Source of the DNA: Maratus speciosus
Lineage: Eukaryota; Arthropoda; Arachnida; Araneae; Salticidae
Length of the DNA stretch: 64,000 nt
Direction: 5' to 3'
Assembly: GCA_963932465.1 (NCBI GenBank)
Contig: OZ010795.1
Span: 522,231,451 to 522,295,450, forward strand
The notes below the pieces were generated by a model. That model did not search any database, was not told where the DNA came from, and saw only the letters and a list, made by a program, of their open reading frames with translations. The translations under genes and the position numbers were made by a program. Positions 1 through 12,279 of this stretch are shown here, in pieces (positions within the stretch are counted from its first letter, which is position 1; each line of letters opens with the position of its first letter).

Positions 1-391
1 ATTTTTCGAACTATATTTAATTTTTTTTCCAAATGTTAAAGGAATATATAGATTTTTCAGATGTATAAAAGCTTTTTGAATAATAAATTTTCTTTCAACT
101 GTTCACTAACTTCAGTTTTAAGAGATAAATTTAAAGTCCATATACATTTTAACTAAAAAAAAAAAAAAATTAATGCATTACATTATAAAACAATAAATAA
201 ATAAACTGAATAAAAAATAAATAACATTTTCCTTTTAAAAACACGCATTCGACTTCACAAGATACCTAAAAACTATCAAGAATTTAAAATGTTTTATTCA
301 ATTCGTTTACTCTCTGTAAAGAGAAGGAAACAAAGTAATACTAAATGCTAGAATGCAAGAAGCTTAAAGGAAAATAAACTAGTTGGATGTG
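1..391. other. AT-rich intergenic, nothing recognised
   Basis: AT-rich sequence with short homopolymer A runs. I see no coding frame, RNA gene or repeat boundary. The next repeat element begins just downstream. Confidence 0.6.
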
Positions 392-639
392 CCAATCCCA
401 AAACTTTCTTCTATCTTATACATCTTAATATTTCAAAACCTAGTTATTAGTTCAATACTATACCAACTTTGATTTTCATCTTAAATTTCTGCTCAAGTCA
501 ATTAAACGGACTAAAAACGAGTTAATCTATATCATGATATTTGTTAAAATTATTAATTTTTCCTTATTCTGTCGTTATCAGCTGTTTGCGAATAGCCGGC
601 ATAGCAGGAAGCGAGTTCCCGCCGCTGCACAATAGAACT

Positions 640-2025
640 GCGAAAAATCAAGAAAAGTATACAAAAATCGCTAGCACGGAGCCCCTTTACCGCGCAATAT
701 TTCCAAATTCAAGGAGAACCTGTTGGCCAAAGCCAAAAACAAGCACAAATATTTTGGTTCAATTGTATGCATAATTTTATACGCTGTTCGATGGTACAAT
801 AATGAAAATGGCACAGAGATCGGAATTATAGCGCCTCCTTCTTTCGGAATTTTTCCAAGTTCAGGGAGGACTTGTTTGCCATAGCCAGAAACATGCACAA
901 AAATTTTGATTCAATTATATGGATAACTTCATACACTTTTCGATGGTACAATAATGAAAATGGTACAGACATCGCAATTATAGTGCCCCCTTCCGGCAGA
1001 ATTTTTCCAAATTCAGGGAGGACCTTCGTGACATGACCAAAAATAAACACATAAAATTTGGTTCAATTCTATGCATAACTTCATACACTTTTCGGCGGTA
1101 CAATATTCAAAATGGCACAAAATTGTACAAAAATCGCTATTACAGCGCCCTCTACGAGCGATTTTTTTACAAATTAAGGGAGGACCTCCTTGCCATAGCC
1201 AAGAACTTAAAATTTTTTTTTGGTTCAATTCTATGCATAACTTCACACACTTTTCTATGGTGCAATATTCAAAATCGCACAAAAATCGTTATTACAGCGC
1301 CCCCTAACGGCGAATTTTTTGCAAATTCATGGAGGATCTGCTTGCCATATCCAAAAACTTAAAATAAAAATTTGATTTAATTCTATGCATAACTTCATAC
1401 ACTTTTGGACGGTACAATATTCAAAATCGCACAAAAATCGCTATTACAGCGCCCCCTACCGGCGAATTTTTTCCAAATTCAGGGAGAACCTGCTTGCCAT
1501 AGCCAAAAACTTAAAATAAAAATTCGGTTTAATTCTATGCATAACTTCACACACTTTTGGACGGTACAATATTCAAAATCGCACAAAAATCGCTATTACA
1601 GCGCCCCCTACCGGCGAATTTTTTCCAAATTCAGGAAGGACCTGCTTGCCATAGCCAAAAACTTGAAATAAAAATTTGGTTCAATTCTATGCGTAACTTC
1701 ATACACTTTTCGATGGTACAATATTCAAAATCGCACAAAAATCGCTATTACAGCGCCCCCTACCGGCGAATTTTTTCCAAATTCAGGGAGGACCTGCTTG
1801 TCATATCCAAAAACTTAAACTAAAAATTTGGTTCAATTCTATGCATAACTCCATACACTTTTGGATGGTACAATATTCAAAATCGCACAAAAATTGTTAT
1901 ATCAGCGCCCCCTACCGGCGAATTTTTTCCAAATTCCTGGAGGACCTGCTTGCCATAGGCAAAAACTTATAATAAAATTTTGGTTTAATTCTATACATAA
2001 CTTCATACACTTTTTGATGGTACAA
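640..2025. repeat. 152-bp tandem satellite array A
   Basis: About nine head-to-tail units of about 152 bp. Recognisable blocks in each unit are CGATGGTACAATATTCAAAA, CTATTACAGCGCCCCCTACC, CCAAATTCAGGGAGGACC and GGTTCAATTCTATGCATAAC. The first units (to about 1000) are more diverged than the later ones, as expected when recent amplification occurs toward one side. Confidence 0.85.
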
Positions 2026-2028
2026 TGG

Positions 2029-2115
2029 CGACAGACAGACGGACAGACGGACAGACGGACAGACGGACGGACGGACAGACGGACAGACGGACAGACGGAC
2101 ACACAGACAGACAGA
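2029..2115. repeat. GACA/GACG microsatellite
   Basis: Short-period repeat of GACAGACG and GACGGACA at the junction between the 152-bp array and the unique tail of the element. A shorter version occupies the equivalent place in copy B (5724-5760), so it belongs to the element. Confidence 0.8.
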
Positions 2116-2238
2116 CATTTTCTATAAACATGTTTTTTGGAATCTCTGACCCCTAAAACATGCAAATCCGTCGAAAACCGAAAGTCGAAAAAAATTTCGA
2201 TTACAATACTTTCTTCTATTGAAGATAGAAGAAAGTAA

Positions 2239-2958
2239 AAACGTAGAAAAGTGATTCCACAAATGAAATACCAAACTGAATTCAATTTGCTGAATGACAA
2301 AGAATATGTACTAAACAGGCATATATCACCCTTTTTAAAAATTATTTCTTTGAGCAGAAAAAAGGAAATGTGAGTAATGGATTTGTATGAAAAAAAAGAA
2401 TTTAAATGAATGAAATAAAATTGAGTCATTATTTAAACTTTTCAATTAGTTCGTTTTGCATATAAAAAGACATCGTGTTGCTTTCATGGATTTCCTAAAG
2501 GGAAATTTTAATACGTGTAGATAATTATTAAAAATACTTTTATATTTATAAGATTCTAGGTGTGAAGACAAAATATTAATTATAATAAGGTATTTCTTAA
2601 AAAAAAAATCCTTTATTTTATAAATCAATAATTCATTAAATATAGAAAACATAAAAATTAAATAAGCGTCATATTTAGCAAACAAATCATAAATTTTGCA
2701 TATCTATGTAATTTTTTTTAAAATTTCCGGAACAAGATAAAGGTGCACTCTTAAAAAATAATAATAAGCCTCAATATACCATTAAAATTGCATTACCGCG
2801 AAATTTATTTATTTTAAATTAATTTATTGTACTTTTTTTTTGTTGTACTCCTCGTAATATATCTATTTTTTTATTTTTCACAAATATTTCTTTTTTTAAG
2901 TGCTCATTTTATAGTGCTATATTAATAGTGCTAATGATTAATAGTTCGATAGTAGAAC
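2239..2958. other. Intergenic, nothing recognised
   Basis: AT-rich spacer between the satellite element and a MITE. I see no gene or structured repeat. Confidence 0.55.
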
Positions 2959-2960
2959 TA

Positions 2961-3161
2961 CACTGTTAAAAATTTGTAGCATTCTGGCAGGTCATTTGAC
3001 CGTTTTTTCCGAAAACTGTTACACAACCGTGAATTTAACACTATTCTGACCATATTATTTGCCATTTTATGGTCATAATATAGTTAAATTATGGTTATGA
3101 AACCGTTTTTTCAAAAAAAAGTCTAATGACCTGCCAGAATGCTGCAAAATTTTTAACAGTG
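2961..3161. mobile_element. 201-bp MITE, copy 1 (TA target)
   Basis: Near-palindromic element starting CACTGTTAAAAATTTG and ending in its inverse (TTTTTAACAGTG), flanked by TA on both sides. The arms contain GCATTCTGGCAGGTCATTTG in inverted orientation. The TA flanks suggest mobilisation by a Tc1/mariner-type transposase; no coding capacity is present. A same-length copy lies at 3844-4044. Confidence 0.8.
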
Positions 3162-3358
3162 TATACTAACAATAATCTAAGAAAAGCGAAGTAAAATGCA
3201 CTTTTTAAATACAAAAGAATATAATAAAACACATAAAGATCTTAAATAACGGAAGATTACTTTTTCATTTTTTTAGAAATAAGAAAACCTCTTTTCGAAG
3301 GAATGTTTTGCGTAGTGTAAAATTTCAAATATAAATTCCCCTTTTTTGCTTTTTTAGG

Positions 3359-3790
3359 TGCGTTCGTAATTATATAAATACATAGCACCTATAGTCGTCG
3401 TCTGGACCGTCAGTCCGTCTGTCTGTCCGTATGTCCGCATATAGCAGCGAAAAAACAACCCAACTGAATGGTTTTTAATTCAATATACATAATCGTTGCA
3501 GAATGCTTTCGAGCCATTTCAAATTTTATGAAAATCGAAACAAAACCTAAAACATATTAATGAAGGTAAACTTCAAACTCTTAAATCCTATCCTACGTAA
3601 TTAATTCATTGATATCCCATGATAGGTAATGATTCAAGATTGCCATGATGATTACGTCGAATTTAAAATGGAGTCATATTATTTTATATAATCGTAAAAA
3701 ATTTTGTATTCGTGCATTTTTGCATAAGTGCGCAACATCTTTTACATCAAAATCTGAATATTTATAAAAGTAGTTATAGAACGAACGCAC
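3359..3790. repeat. Dispersed repeat with TGCGTTCGT ends, copy 1
   Basis: The segment starts TGCGTTCGTAATTATAT and ends with the inverse ACGAACGCA, with an internal GTCCGTCTGTCTGTCCG stretch. Related copies lie near 55143 and 57617. It looks like a short non-autonomous DNA element. No coding frame is conserved between copies. Confidence 0.55.
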
Positions 3791-3843
3791 ATTAATTTCC
3801 ACGTTTGGCGTACAATTTCCCACTTGATTTTACATCAAAACTA

Positions 3844-4044
3844 CACTGTTAAAAATTTTGCAGCATTCTGGCAGGTCCTTTGACCGTTTTTTGAAAAAAC
3901 GGTTTCATAACCATAATTTAACTATATTCTGACCATAAAACAGCCAATAATATGGTCAGAATAGTGTTAAAATTACGGTTGTGTAACCGTTTTCGGAAAA
4001 AACGGTCAAATGACCTGCCAGAATGCTGCAAATTTTTAACAGTG
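3844..4044. mobile_element. 201-bp MITE, copy 2 (TA target)
   Basis: Same ends (CACTGTTAAAAATTTTGCAG), same length and same TA flanks as the copy at 2961. It is inserted at the TA of the CTAGTTGGATGTGCC sequence that also precedes satellite element A, so this MITE landed next to copy B after the larger repeat existed. Confidence 0.8.
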
Positions 4045-4046
4045 TA

Positions 4047-5883
4047 GTTGGATGTGCCAATCCCAAAACTTTCTTCTATCTTCTTCATCTTAATATTTCA
4101 AAAACTTGTTACACGTGTAACACACACTTCAATAGTATTAGTTCAATACTATACGAACTTTGATTTTCATCTTAAATTTCTGCTTCAGTCAATTAAACGA
4201 ACTAAAAACGAGTTAATCTGTATCATGATATTTGTTAAAATTAATGGTTTTTCCTTATTCTGTCGTTATCAGATGTTTTCGAATAGCCGGCTTAGCAGGA
4301 AGCGAGTTCCCGCCTATGCACGAGCCGCCGATAGACAATACAATTAGGAAAAACAAAAAGTATACAAAAATCTCTTATCACAGAGCCCTTTACCGCGCGA
4401 TATTTCCAAATTCAAGGAGGACCTGTTAGCCAAAGCCAAAAACATGCACAAAAAATTTGGTTCAATTGTATGTATAATTTTATACACTTTTCGATTGTAC
4501 AATAAAGAAAATGGCACAAACATCGCTATTACAGTGCCTCCCTTCCGGCAGATATTTTTCAAATTCAGGGAGGACTTGTTTGCCATACCCAGAAACGTAC
4601 ACAAAAAATTTGGTTAAATTCGATGCATAAATTCATACACTTTTCGATGGTATAATAATAAAAAAGGTACAGACATCGCAATTATAGCGCCCCCTTCAGG
4701 CGGAATTGTTCCAAATTCAGGGAGGACCTTCGTGCCATGACCAAAAACAAGCACAAAAAATTTGGTTCAATTCTATGCATAACTTTATATACTTCCCGAT
4801 GGTACAATTTTCAAAATCTCACAAAAATCACTATTACAGCGCCCCCTAGCAGCGAATGTTTTTCAAATTCAGGGAGGATCTGCTTGCCGTAGCTAAAAAC
4901 TTTAAATAGAAATATGGTTCAATTCTATGCATAACTTAATACAGTTTTGGATGGTACAATATTCAAAATCGCACAAAAATCGCTGTTACAGCGCTCCCTA
5001 CCGGCGAATTTTCCCAAATTCAGGGAGGACCTACTTGCCATATCGAAAAACTTAAAATAAAAATTTAGTTCAATTCTATGCATAACTTCATACACTTTTG
5101 GATGGTACAATATTCAAAATCTCACAAAAATCGCTATTACAGCGCCCCCTACCGGCGATTTTTTTTAAATTAAGGAAGAACCTACTTGCCATAGCCAAGA
5201 ACTTAAAATAAAAATTTGCTTCAATTCTATGCATAACTTCATACACTTTTCGGTGGTACAATTTTCAAAATCGTACAAAAATCGCTATTACAGCGTCCCC
5301 TAGCGGCGATTTTTTTCCAAATTCAGAGGGGACTTGCTTGTAATAGCCAAAAACTTAAAATAAAAGTTTGGTTCCATTCTATGCATAACGTCATACACTT
5401 TATGATGGTACAATATTCAAAATCGCACAAAAATCGCTATTACAGCGCCCCCTACCGGCGAATGTTTTCCAAATTCAGGGAGGACCTACTTGCCATATCC
5501 AAAAACTTAAAACAAGAATTTGGTTCAATTCTAGGCATAACTTCATACACTAATAGATGGTACAATATTCAAAATCGCCCCAAAATCGTTATTACAGCGC
5601 CCCCTACCGGCAAATTTTTTCCAAATTCAGGGGGGATCTGCTTGCCATAGCCAAAAACTTAAAATAAAAATTTGGTTCAATTCTATGTAGAACTTCATAC
5701 ACTTTTTGATGGTACAATGGCGACATACAGACGGACAGACGGACACACGGACAGACAGACATTTTCTATAAACATGTTTTTTGGAATCTCTGACCCCTAA
5801 AACGTGTAAATCCGTCGAAAACCGGAAGTCGAAAAAAATTTCGATTACAATACTTTCTTCTATTGAAGATAGAAGAAAGTAAA
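4047..5883. mobile_element. Hairpin-ended, satellite-carrying element, copy B
   Basis: Second copy of the element at 392-2238, in the same orientation. It has the same left end (CAAAACTTTCTTCTATCTTC), an array of 152-bp units (about 4370-5720), the same GACAGACG microsatellite, and the same terminal hairpin ending GATAGAAGAAAGT. The open frames inside are repeat artefacts. Confidence 0.6.
4370..5720. repeat. 152-bp tandem satellite array B
   Basis: About nine units of the same 152-bp satellite as at 640-2025 (for example CTATTACAGCGCCCCCTACC). Here too the first units are the most diverged. Confidence 0.85.
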
Positions 5884-6704
5884 AAGTAACAAGATGTATT
5901 TATTCCTTCTATGTAAACAAATCCAATCATACCGACAGCAGTGACTGCCTTAATTAACTGAAGCTCTGACTGAAGCAATTTAATGTGTGACCAACAAAAA
6001 CAAAAAAGTACCTAATATTATTTTAATTTTAAAATGCAAAGCTCTTGAAAGACTCTTGAGAAATACCCATTTTTGAATTCTTTAATCAAAGCATATTTTC
6101 CCTGATATTTTTTTAATAAATAAGTTTTAAAATAAATCGTCTTTTTGTATTATTATTGGAATATTTGCAGAAAAAATTTAAATTATTATGTTTCGAAATA
6201 AATTTTTATTTTCATTTACTCTATAAATTATGTCTTATTAAAAACTTAAAAACAATAAAAATTCTCTTTTCAAAATTTTTAATTCATCAATTTTTAATTT
6301 GGATATATTTGTTGCTTTTTCTGTGTTAAAATGATTTTTTTTTTCAGTGTGTTTCGCGCATTTTTTCAGTATTACAAAAAGTCAACGATATTTTTTCTTC
6401 ATTTTACCAATTAAGACATGCTGAAATCTTTCAAATTAATACAAATCCCCAAAAGTCTGCACTATTTTGAAATCCGCTAAGCAGCAATACATTAACTTGT
6501 TTAATAGGATTTATAAAATTTTAATTACTTTTGTTTCATTAAGAATTATTCCTTTTACCTTTAATCTTTTGTAAGAATGAAAATTTATAAAGAATCTTTT
6601 TATGCATTTCAATTTTTTTGAGTGTATATATATATATATATATATATTTTATTCCAAAATTAATGATAAATTACTGCATGAATGGCGCTACAGCAGCACA
6701 TATC
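5884..6704. other. Intergenic with a TA microsatellite
   Basis: AT-rich, with a (TA)n run at about 6624-6648. I see no gene or larger repeat. Confidence 0.55.
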
Positions 6705-6971
6705 AAATGCAATAAAGCATATTATATCATTTCAAAATGCTAAAACAACATAACTTCAAAAGGAAGGTGTATATCTGCAGAAATTTTAAACTGTAAAATA
6801 TTTATAAAAACAAGAAAGACAGGTAAAAAAACAAAAACAGTCTGTTCTTCATCAGTGGGAGGACAGACAGAAAACTAACTAGTTAGTTTTCTGTCTGTCC
6901 TCCTGTGGTTTAAAATTTCTGCAGATATACACCTTCCTTTTAAAGTTATGTTGTTTTAGCATTTTGAAATG

Positions 6972-6985
<14 letters not shown>
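6705..6985. repeat. Foldback palindrome
   Basis: An inner perfect palindrome centred near 6879 (GAGGACAGACAGAAAACTAA then its inverse) lies between outer inverted arms containing GGAAGGTGTATATCTGCAG and its complement. The right end runs into a (TA)n tract (6977-7012). No coding frame; probably a foldback element or hairpin-forming MITE. Confidence 0.75.
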
Positions 6986-7017
<32 letters not shown>

Positions 7018-7159
7018 TACAAAGAATATAGATGTTCATAAGTTAAAGCCACTAATTATTTAGTTTTCATCCCAGAAACTAATATATAACACAGTTTTAA
7101 CGCAATAATGGTATACAATTATAGTAATTCTATATAATTACTATTTAAGAAATTATATA

Positions 7160-8692
7160 CACTGCTCAAAACAATTAAAGGATATTGCAGTTTTAGGTGG
7201 ATTTTGTATCTGGTAAACTGTTTAGCTGATTGATACATGGTCGACAGACATAGTAGGTTATATGAGAATAAATTACACATGTTTGGCAGAAAAAAATGCA
7301 TTTTATTGCGCATTTGTATACTAAAGGAAAAAAAAACACAATTTGTGCATATGAGAAAAAAAGAATAAGAAAAGGTGTTTTCTTCAAAGAAAATCATTTT
7401 CAGTAGGGGGTATGGTTTCCACGGGCGGCCAGCAACGTTGAACACCTTTGAGGCATGGACTCACTGAGGCTATTAATGACGAGTTGGGGTATTCTGCCCC
7501 ACTCTTCCAGAAGAGCTCTTTCCAGTTCTTGGAGAGTTTGTGGGGGTTGTTGGCGGCCAGAAACTCGTCTTCCTAGAGCGTCCCAAACGTGCTTGATTGG
7601 ATTCATGTCTGGAGAACACGCTGGCCATTCCATTCGAACGATTCCTTCCTCGAAAAGGAAATCCTCCACTAGGTTTGCACGATGTGGCCTGCAGTTATCG
7701 TCCATTAAAATGAAGTTATCTCCAATTGCTGCAGCGTAAGGGACTACAATAGGTCTGAGGATCTCATCCCTATATCGGCGACCAGTCAGAGCTCCATCTC
7801 GAATGATGTAGAGGTCAGTGCGCCCGTCAATGGAGATGCCACCATACACCAACACTCCTCCACCACCAAATCTGACACTTTCGTGCACGAACGCAGGATT
7901 ATTCCTACTGCCACGGTCCCTCCAGATGAAAATACGCCTATTATCCGGATGAACAGAAAAACGGGACTCGTCAGAAAACAGAATATTGCTCCATTCATTT
8001 CTCCTCCAGTTGACATGCTCGGTTACCCACTCCCTGCGGTCGCGACGATGCCTTGATGTTAATCTAACACATACCATCGGTCGGCGAGCATACAGACCTA
8101 CAGCATGGAGCCGGTTTCGGACAGTCTGAGTTGAAATCGTGGTGCCTGTAGCCGAGCGAAGGTGTTGTTGGAGAAGAGTAGCGGTCATGGTTCGGTGTCT
8201 CCGAGCTGTTAACGCTAAATACCGATCTTCATTGGGCGTTGTTGCCCGTCTACGACCTTTCCCTGGTCTTCGGCCTGCACATCCACTCTCCAAAAAACGG
8301 TTCCAGATCCTGGAAATGACACTTTGTGACACTCCAATGACTTGCGCTACTTCGGCTTGAGTTTGGCCCACTTCTAACCTACCAACAATTCTCAAAGCTT
8401 CTGAATCTGTCAAATGACTTCGCTGAGACATCGTACTCATCGAAACAAAGCAATCACTGAATGCCGATCATCCTTGTCTTCATTCTCTTTTATCCAGTTG
8501 AAAGTCAAATTTCATTCGCTGCCGCTGAAGTGACGTTTTTGACGTCAAACTCAAAATTTGCATACTCCACAGTTTGAAAACCCGAAAAATTTGCATTTGT
8601 GATTCTCTTCTTCTATTTTCGGCAGAAAAAAATTCGTTTATATCTTTATTTTATATAAAACTTCAAATATCCTTTAATTGTTTTGAGCAGTG
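7160..8692 (-). mobile_element. Tc1/mariner element, full length
   Basis: 1533 bp bounded by 26-bp inverted repeats CACTGCTCAAAACAATTAAA(GGATAT) and flanked by TA on both sides (7158-7159, 8693-8694). It contains one long transposase frame on the minus strand. This is the standard Tc1/mariner layout, and both ends look intact. Confidence 0.93.
7400..8440 (-). CDS. Tc1-type transposase with third catalytic residue changed
   Basis: 346 residues, the normal length for Tc1 transposases, with no stops or frameshifts. The N-terminal region has paired helix-turn-helix DNA-binding folds (about residues 10-110, including QTQAEVAQVIGVSQSVISRI) and an arginine-rich linker. The catalytic domain shows the first Asp at D157 (LFSDESRF) and the second at D248 (LMDDNCRPH). 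The third position, 34 residues later, is K283 in NPIKHVWD, where the family has Glu (or Asp). The codon is AAG; a single change from GAG would explain it, and on the opposite strand this is C to T at a CpG. I infer a catalytically dead protein that could still bind its ends. It lies inside matching 26-bp inverted repeats. Confidence 0.93.
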   Translation of the reverse strand: MSTMSQRSHLTDSEALRIVGRLEVGQTQAEVAQVIGVSQSVISRIWNRFLESGCAGRRPGKGRRRATTPNEDRYLALTARRHRTMTATLLQQHLRSATGTTISTQTVRNRLHAVGLYARRPMVCVRLTSRHRRDRREWVTEHVNWRRNEWSNILFSDESRFSVHPDNRRIFIWRDRGSRNNPAFVHESVRFGGGGVLVYGGISIDGRTDLYIIRDGALTGRRYRDEILRPIVVPYAAAIGDNFILMDDNCRPHRANLVEDFLFEEGIVRMEWPACSPDMNPIKHVWDALGRRVSGRQQPPQTLQELERALLEEWGRIPQLVINSLSESMPQRCSTLLAARGNHTPY

Positions 8693-8694
8693 TA

Positions 8695-10500
8695 GTATGT
8701 AAATTCAAAACAGCTAAAAGTAATACTTTTCTAGTAAAGGTTAACTATTTTAAAACATGAAAAAATTGTAATTTATATTATTCCAACTTAATACAGGTAT
8801 TTATTGAAAAGGTAAAGAAACAGTATTTCAATAAATCGAAGTACTTTAGAGTACGCAAAAACATAAATTGATGTAAGAGTTTACGCTTTAAAAATTTAAT
8901 TAAAAGTCATGAATGACGCGTAAAAAAAAAATGTTTTTTTTTCTCTAATACTTAAATACGTATAACATAGTTATGTTTTTTTAGTATTGTATGATGCCAG
9001 AAGCAAGTGTTTTCTAATGTTATTCTACAAACTAGGTGCCGTCGGGAGGCAGCCTTTCCACCATATACGTGTAAATTAGTGATTCAGTCAATTCTCAACG
9101 AAAAAGAAGGAAAAATGTCTCTTTATGGTATTGAATGAAAGATCATGTGATATTTGAGTTTCGTAAACAAATATGCTTTTGATGTTCGAACATTAGTAGT
9201 TTAACTTCAAAAATGAAAACAGGTGTGTTATCGCTGGTTAACAAATGTTGGCGATTTTTCCTTATCACACATTTCGGAATTGCGCCAGGCAGTTATCCTT
9301 TGCTACACAACAACATTAGAATTATTGAAAAACACTCATTTAAAAATGGAAATCAGAAATGGTCTTAAAGAACATTTAAAATAAAATCTTAAAATAAAAT
9401 TTTTTATGTAACATAAGACACACATATTCTAGTAAAATATTAGAAATTTCACTTTTATTTCGACAAGTGTCTGAATTGTAAATCAAGGCTATCTAATTTT
9501 AAAAATGGAATATGAACAGTTTTGAAAGCAGAAATGAAAATGATTTTTTAAAAATTCTGCTATTTTGGAATTTAAAAAGTTGCAATTTTATGTTTCAAAA
9601 CAAATGATAATATATAACGAAATACAAGTATATACGAAATTATTATAACGAAATACAAGTATTTATATAAATAATTAACATAAGTATTAAAGGTATCTGA
9701 AGAATATTTCTAAAATAGTTAAATACTAATCCCTAAATATAAATATTGTTTTAATGGATTAAGCTCGTTCTTTGTGTTGTACATAAGCGCTGAAACATGC
9801 ATTTATATAGCCATGTATCAAAAAGTAGATAAAATATGCTATAATTTTGGAATTTGCTTTATGTATTCTGTGGAATGTCTGTGTAAACAAACGTTCATGA
9901 ATAAATAAAGAAATATATATGTTTCTTTTACGAAATTCCTAAAATAATATGTTTAACAAAATACAAATAATGTTTTAACAGTTTTTTTTTATTATTATTT
10001 ATTCAAAATATCCTAATTTAAATACAATTTTGTAACTTACAGTAAAGCGTCTAAAACAACCACCTATCAACTCCTTTAATCTTTAACAAATATTTCTATA
10101 ATCACCTATTAACTCAAATAATTCATTTGATTTGATAACATCTTTATCTGATGGACTGACTAACCTCGTATACTCTTGGATACGAGTTGTCATTAAAGAA
10201 AAGCCTATTGTCAAAATTTTGCTTTGTAGACGGGGCTAGGTGATAACGCATATGTTCCAAGATATGTCTAACAAACTGTTGATTAATTTTTTGAAGTGAA
10301 AACTTCTTTAGGCGCGTTGAGCTTTTTTTGAGATGGAGAAAAACCACTGATTTGGAGACACGGTTACGTAACCAACATGCTAGCATTTTGGCACATAGAC
10401 ACTAGCGCGCCAAGCGGTGAATGACAGGATCTTTTCCCTCTTCAGCTCAATCCGCAAAAGAAGAACGAAGCTAAAACTCACTTTTTCTTCCAGCGTTCAC
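8695..10500. other. Intergenic, no gene supported
   Basis: AT-rich sequence with short direct duplications (for example AACGAAATACAAGTAT twice near 9620-9660). An 80-residue minus-strand frame at 10144-10386 has no recognisable motif and is not supported. Nothing else is identifiable. Confidence 0.5.
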
Positions 10501-10526
10501 ACAGGAACACACACAATTTTTTTTCA

Positions 10527-11315
10527 TTTAATTGTAAAAGTTTACGTGCGCATATTCAAGATCTAGCAATAGATTTTTTCGTTAAAAAAATGAATGCGTT
10601 AATTTTAACAGAAACTCACATGGGTGACGAAGATATAATTGACATTCCTAATTTCAACTTTGTTGCAAGTTTCAAAAGACACGATAACCCAGCAGCAGGA
10701 GTAGCTATTTATAAAAGGTTGTCTGATGTAACGGGCATATTTTGCACAAATCATATGGATGTGCATGGGAGGTACACAAGTATGTTTAGTACTAATGCTT
10801 CTGATATCGGTGATATATGTGTTTGTCTTTGCCACTCTGAAAATGGACAGCTAATTGTAATGGTTGCCGTTTATATTTCACCGGATAAATCTTTAAATGC
10901 AATATGAGAATTTTTGTACGAAAATTTGTTTATTTATTCTAAAGATGCTTCTGTATTACTTCAAGATAAAATTGGTAAGATATTTGAAGATTTGCCAATG
11001 ATATTGAGTGGCGATTTCAACATCAATTTTGCGGATGATAAAAATCTACCACTAATTGAATTTTTACATAATGAATTCTATTTAACGATGACCAATGATC
11101 GCAATCTTAGCACAACGATATATAAAACTGCAACTGATGCAGTCTTTATAAGATATTTAAGTAGATTCGAATCACAATTGTTTGTCTCCTATTTTAGTTA
11201 CCATAAACCTATCGTATCAGTTCTGGAATATAATGATAATAATGATGATGATAATGATGATGATGATAATGATGATGATGGAAGAGTTGTTGAAATTGTG
11301 GATGAAAATTCATAA
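10527..11315 (+). pseudogene. Endonuclease/exonuclease/phosphatase-like fragment (transposon-derived)
   Basis: The frame shows NCKSLRAHIQ (from 10530), then LILTETHMGDED, VASFKRHDNPAAGVAIY and LSGDFNINF. This is the order of conserved blocks in EEP-fold endonucleases of non-LTR retroelements and some Helitrons: an N-terminal Asn, the ET metal-binding Glu, and GDFN. The frame is interrupted by an in-frame TGA at 10905-10907 and continues in the same frame to a stop at 11313-11315, ending in an Asp/Asn-rich tract from a GAT repeat (11232-11280). No reverse transcriptase or helicase follows. The N-terminal block begins without an ATG. I infer a broken piece of a transposon ORF; the family is not assignable. 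Confidence 0.65.
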
Positions 11316-11780
11316 GTTTCATTGATATTCATTTCAAAGAATACCAATTAATTAACTTTCATATTTCATGTTTTTTTAAATTTACGTTTTAAGCAATAGA
11401 TTGCAATTTTTGTATGTAAAATTATATGCATTATTTTTCATGTACAATGGCGCATTAAATGAAAATTGTAATATAATTTTGGTAGTAACAGTTTATAATA
11501 ATGAATAAAAAAACACTACATTTAAAAGTATTTCCTGCACAATTAAACATTTCCTGACGATTAAAAAAAGACACACGTAATTGTTGAAGTTTTCACTTCT
11601 ATTGGCACTTCCGGAGTGCCACTGTTTTTTTTTTTTATACTTCTAATTTCAAGGTATGAAAAACAGAATCAATCTGACGAAGCTATTTTCCTTACTTGAC
11701 TAAAACATTCATTACAATCCATTGGTCAACGTTCAATCAACAGTGGTTAGAACGTTGGTCATAAAAATTGCTACAATAAA
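11316..11780. other. Intergenic, nothing recognised
   Basis: AT-rich sequence between the endonuclease fragment and a tandem repeat. No gene or RNA visible. Confidence 0.5.
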
Positions 11781-11784
11781 GCGT

Positions 11785-12190
11785 ACAAAAATTGTTATAA
11801 CATTGCTCAAACAATTGTTACAGAAATGACAGAAAGGGCTGCATCAATAGTTGCTACAACAACCAAATGATAGAGAAATAGAAAGTCAGACAAATTATCA
11901 TCATTATTGTTATAAAATTGTTATAAAATTGTTATAACATTGCTAAAACAATGGTTACAGAAATGACAGAAAGGGCTACATCAATGGTTGCTACAACAAC
12001 CAAATGATACAGCAATAGAAAGTCAGACAAATTATCATCGTTATTGTTATAAAATTGTTATAAAATTGTTATAACATTGCTAAAACAATGGTTACAGAAA
12101 TGACAGAAAAGGCTGCATAAAGGTTGCTACAACAACCAAATGATAGAGCAATAGAGAGTCAGACAAATTATCATCGTTATAGTATTATAC
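11785..12190. repeat. 136-bp tandem repeat, about three units
   Basis: The block GTTACAGAAATGACAGAAAG recurs at about 11817, 11953 and 12090, and ACAACAACCAAATGATA follows each time, giving a period of about 136 bp. No coding frame persists across units. Confidence 0.85.
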
Positions 12191-12279
12191 AATGTCTTAA
12201 ACAATTTTTTTTCATACGCTTATAAAAACCCCTATATAAAATTAAATATATAATAATGATAATATTATATTCATATATA

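Larger units (their letters stand above)
392..2238. mobile_element. Hairpin-ended, satellite-carrying element, copy A
   Basis: This copy begins near CCAATCCCAAAACTTTCTTC and ends with a hairpin made of ACTTTCTTCTAT, a TGAAG loop and ATAGAAGAAAGT, so the left end matches one arm of the right-end hairpin. Most of the interior is a tandem array of about 152-bp units (roughly 640-2025), followed by a GACAGACG microsatellite (2029-2115) and a unique tail containing TCTGACCCC. The short open frames here simply follow the tandem repeat and are not believable genes. A second copy lies at 4047-5883. I infer a non-autonomous mobile element; no transposase is present and the class is uncertain. Confidence 0.6.

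Noticed and set aside
640..2127. Several overlapping 80-109 residue open frames
   Set aside because: They follow the 152-bp satellite in different frames and share the same peptide pieces; no domain or start context.
1902..2429. 175-residue minus-strand frame with a VCPSVRLSVRPS stretch
   Set aside because: The repetitive peptide is a translation of the GACAGACG microsatellite.
10144..10386. 80-residue minus-strand frame upstream of the endonuclease fragment
   Set aside because: No motif, and nothing in its surroundings supports expression; could be chance.
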